A DNA stretch of 5,694 nucleotides from DASVCZ01 sp036381335 (GTDB lineage: Bacteria; Patescibacteriota; Microgenomatia; UBA1400; PJMF01). Where the stretch lies: assembly GCA_036381335.1 (NCBI GenBank), contig DASVCZ010000004.1, positions 1 to 5,694 of the forward strand. The letters run 5' to 3'. Shown one piece after another: positions 5,487-5,694 of the stretch (its first letter is position 1; each line of letters begins with the position of its first letter). The position numbers and the translations under genes were made by a program. Under the pieces are notes generated by a model. That model was given only the letters and a program-made list of their open reading frames with translations, made no database searches and was not told the origin of the DNA.

Positions 5487-5694
5487 TTATTTTTTCTTTT
5501 TAAAGTGATACAGTCCGGTGCCGAAGCCTTTCTGAGGCTGATATTTTTGATATAACTGTTTGCCGTAGACATAGCTTTCTGAGACTAGTTGGCATTGGGC
5601 AAACATCTCAAGCACATAGTTGCGGGTAAAAGCCCGATGGGCATTGAAATAAATCTGGTTAGTTGAATTAACAGGCACGGTAATAATGAGATGT
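5487..5694 (-). CDS. C-terminal fragment of a DUF268-like / methyltransferase-like protein, cut by window edge
   Basis: The frame is open to the right edge and ends in TAA (5489-5487), so only the last 68 residues are visible. They read HLIITVPVNS...IYFNAHRAFTRNYVLEMF...LVSESYVYG. The pattern of a strand ending in a VPV segment, then a FNAHR motif, then a helix and an LVxxSxV strand, matches the C-terminal half of DUF268 proteins, which occur in polysaccharide clusters and resemble class I methyltransferases at their ends. A GTG at 5678 could serve as a start for a 63-residue product, but the reading continues upstream of it with LIIT-type hydrophobic sequence, so a larger gene is much more likely. 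The protein ends in four lysines (HFKKKK), encoded by an A-rich run that may also be the only ribosome-binding help for the next gene, three bases away. Confidence 0.6.
   Translation of the reverse strand, partial: HLIITVPVNSTNQIYFNAHRAFTRNYVLEMFAQCQLVSESYVYGKQLYQKYQPQKGFGTGLYHFKKKK

Noticed and set aside
5487..5678. A complete 63-residue small protein starting at a GTG (5678)
   Set aside because: The frame continues without a stop to the window edge with strand-like hydrophobic residues, and the visible part matches the C-terminal half of a larger family, so it is treated as a partial gene.

Overview
The window is a 5.7 kb piece of a bacterial cell-surface polysaccharide (or glycoconjugate) biosynthesis and export locus. 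Every recognisable gene fits that theme: a NodB/CE4-type polysaccharide deacetylase (partial), three methyltransferase-like proteins, a two-component ABC polysaccharide exporter (Wzm/Wzt type), a Wzx-type flippase, and a zinc-ribbon protein that looks like a GT-B glycosyltransferase. TGA serves as a stop in several genes, so the code is the ordinary bacterial one and not the TGA=Gly code of Gracilibacteria. Base composition looks moderately AT-rich (about 40% GC by eye). Genes are packed with ATGA overlaps, and Shine-Dalgarno sequences are weak or absent. This, with the divergent sequences of the proteins, would fit an uncultured lineage such as Patescibacteria/CPR. That is a low-confidence inference; nothing here fixes the taxon.

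Layout. (1) Left end, minus strand: a NodS-like methyltransferase (239-778) followed with a 4-base overlap by the deacetylase (1-242, cut by the left edge). (2) A 90-base divergent gap (779-868) holds a perfect 12-base palindrome, an A8 tract and a plausible promoter facing right. (3) Plus strand: the ABC permease (869-1648) and, two bases later, its ATPase (1651-2385). (4) Minus strand, convergent with the ATPase and overlapping its end by 11 bases: a run of four genes read right to left. These are the C-terminal part of a DUF268-like protein (5487-5694, cut by the right edge), a SAM-methyltransferase-like protein (4854-5483), the zinc-ribbon glycosyltransferase candidate (3649-4857) and the flippase (2375-3652). 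They are joined by a 3-base gap and two ATGA overlaps, so they are almost certainly one operon whose promoter lies outside the window.

How they may work together (inference): the glycosyltransferase candidate and genes outside the window would build a lipid-linked glycan. The methyltransferases and deacetylase would decorate it. The flippase and the ABC exporter would move it, or two different glycans, across the membrane. The two most notable points are the presence of both export routes side by side, and a left half (NodB-like deacetylase, NodS-like methyltransferase, two-gene ABC exporter) that parallels the rhizobial Nod-factor toolkit without any sign of a NodC synthase.
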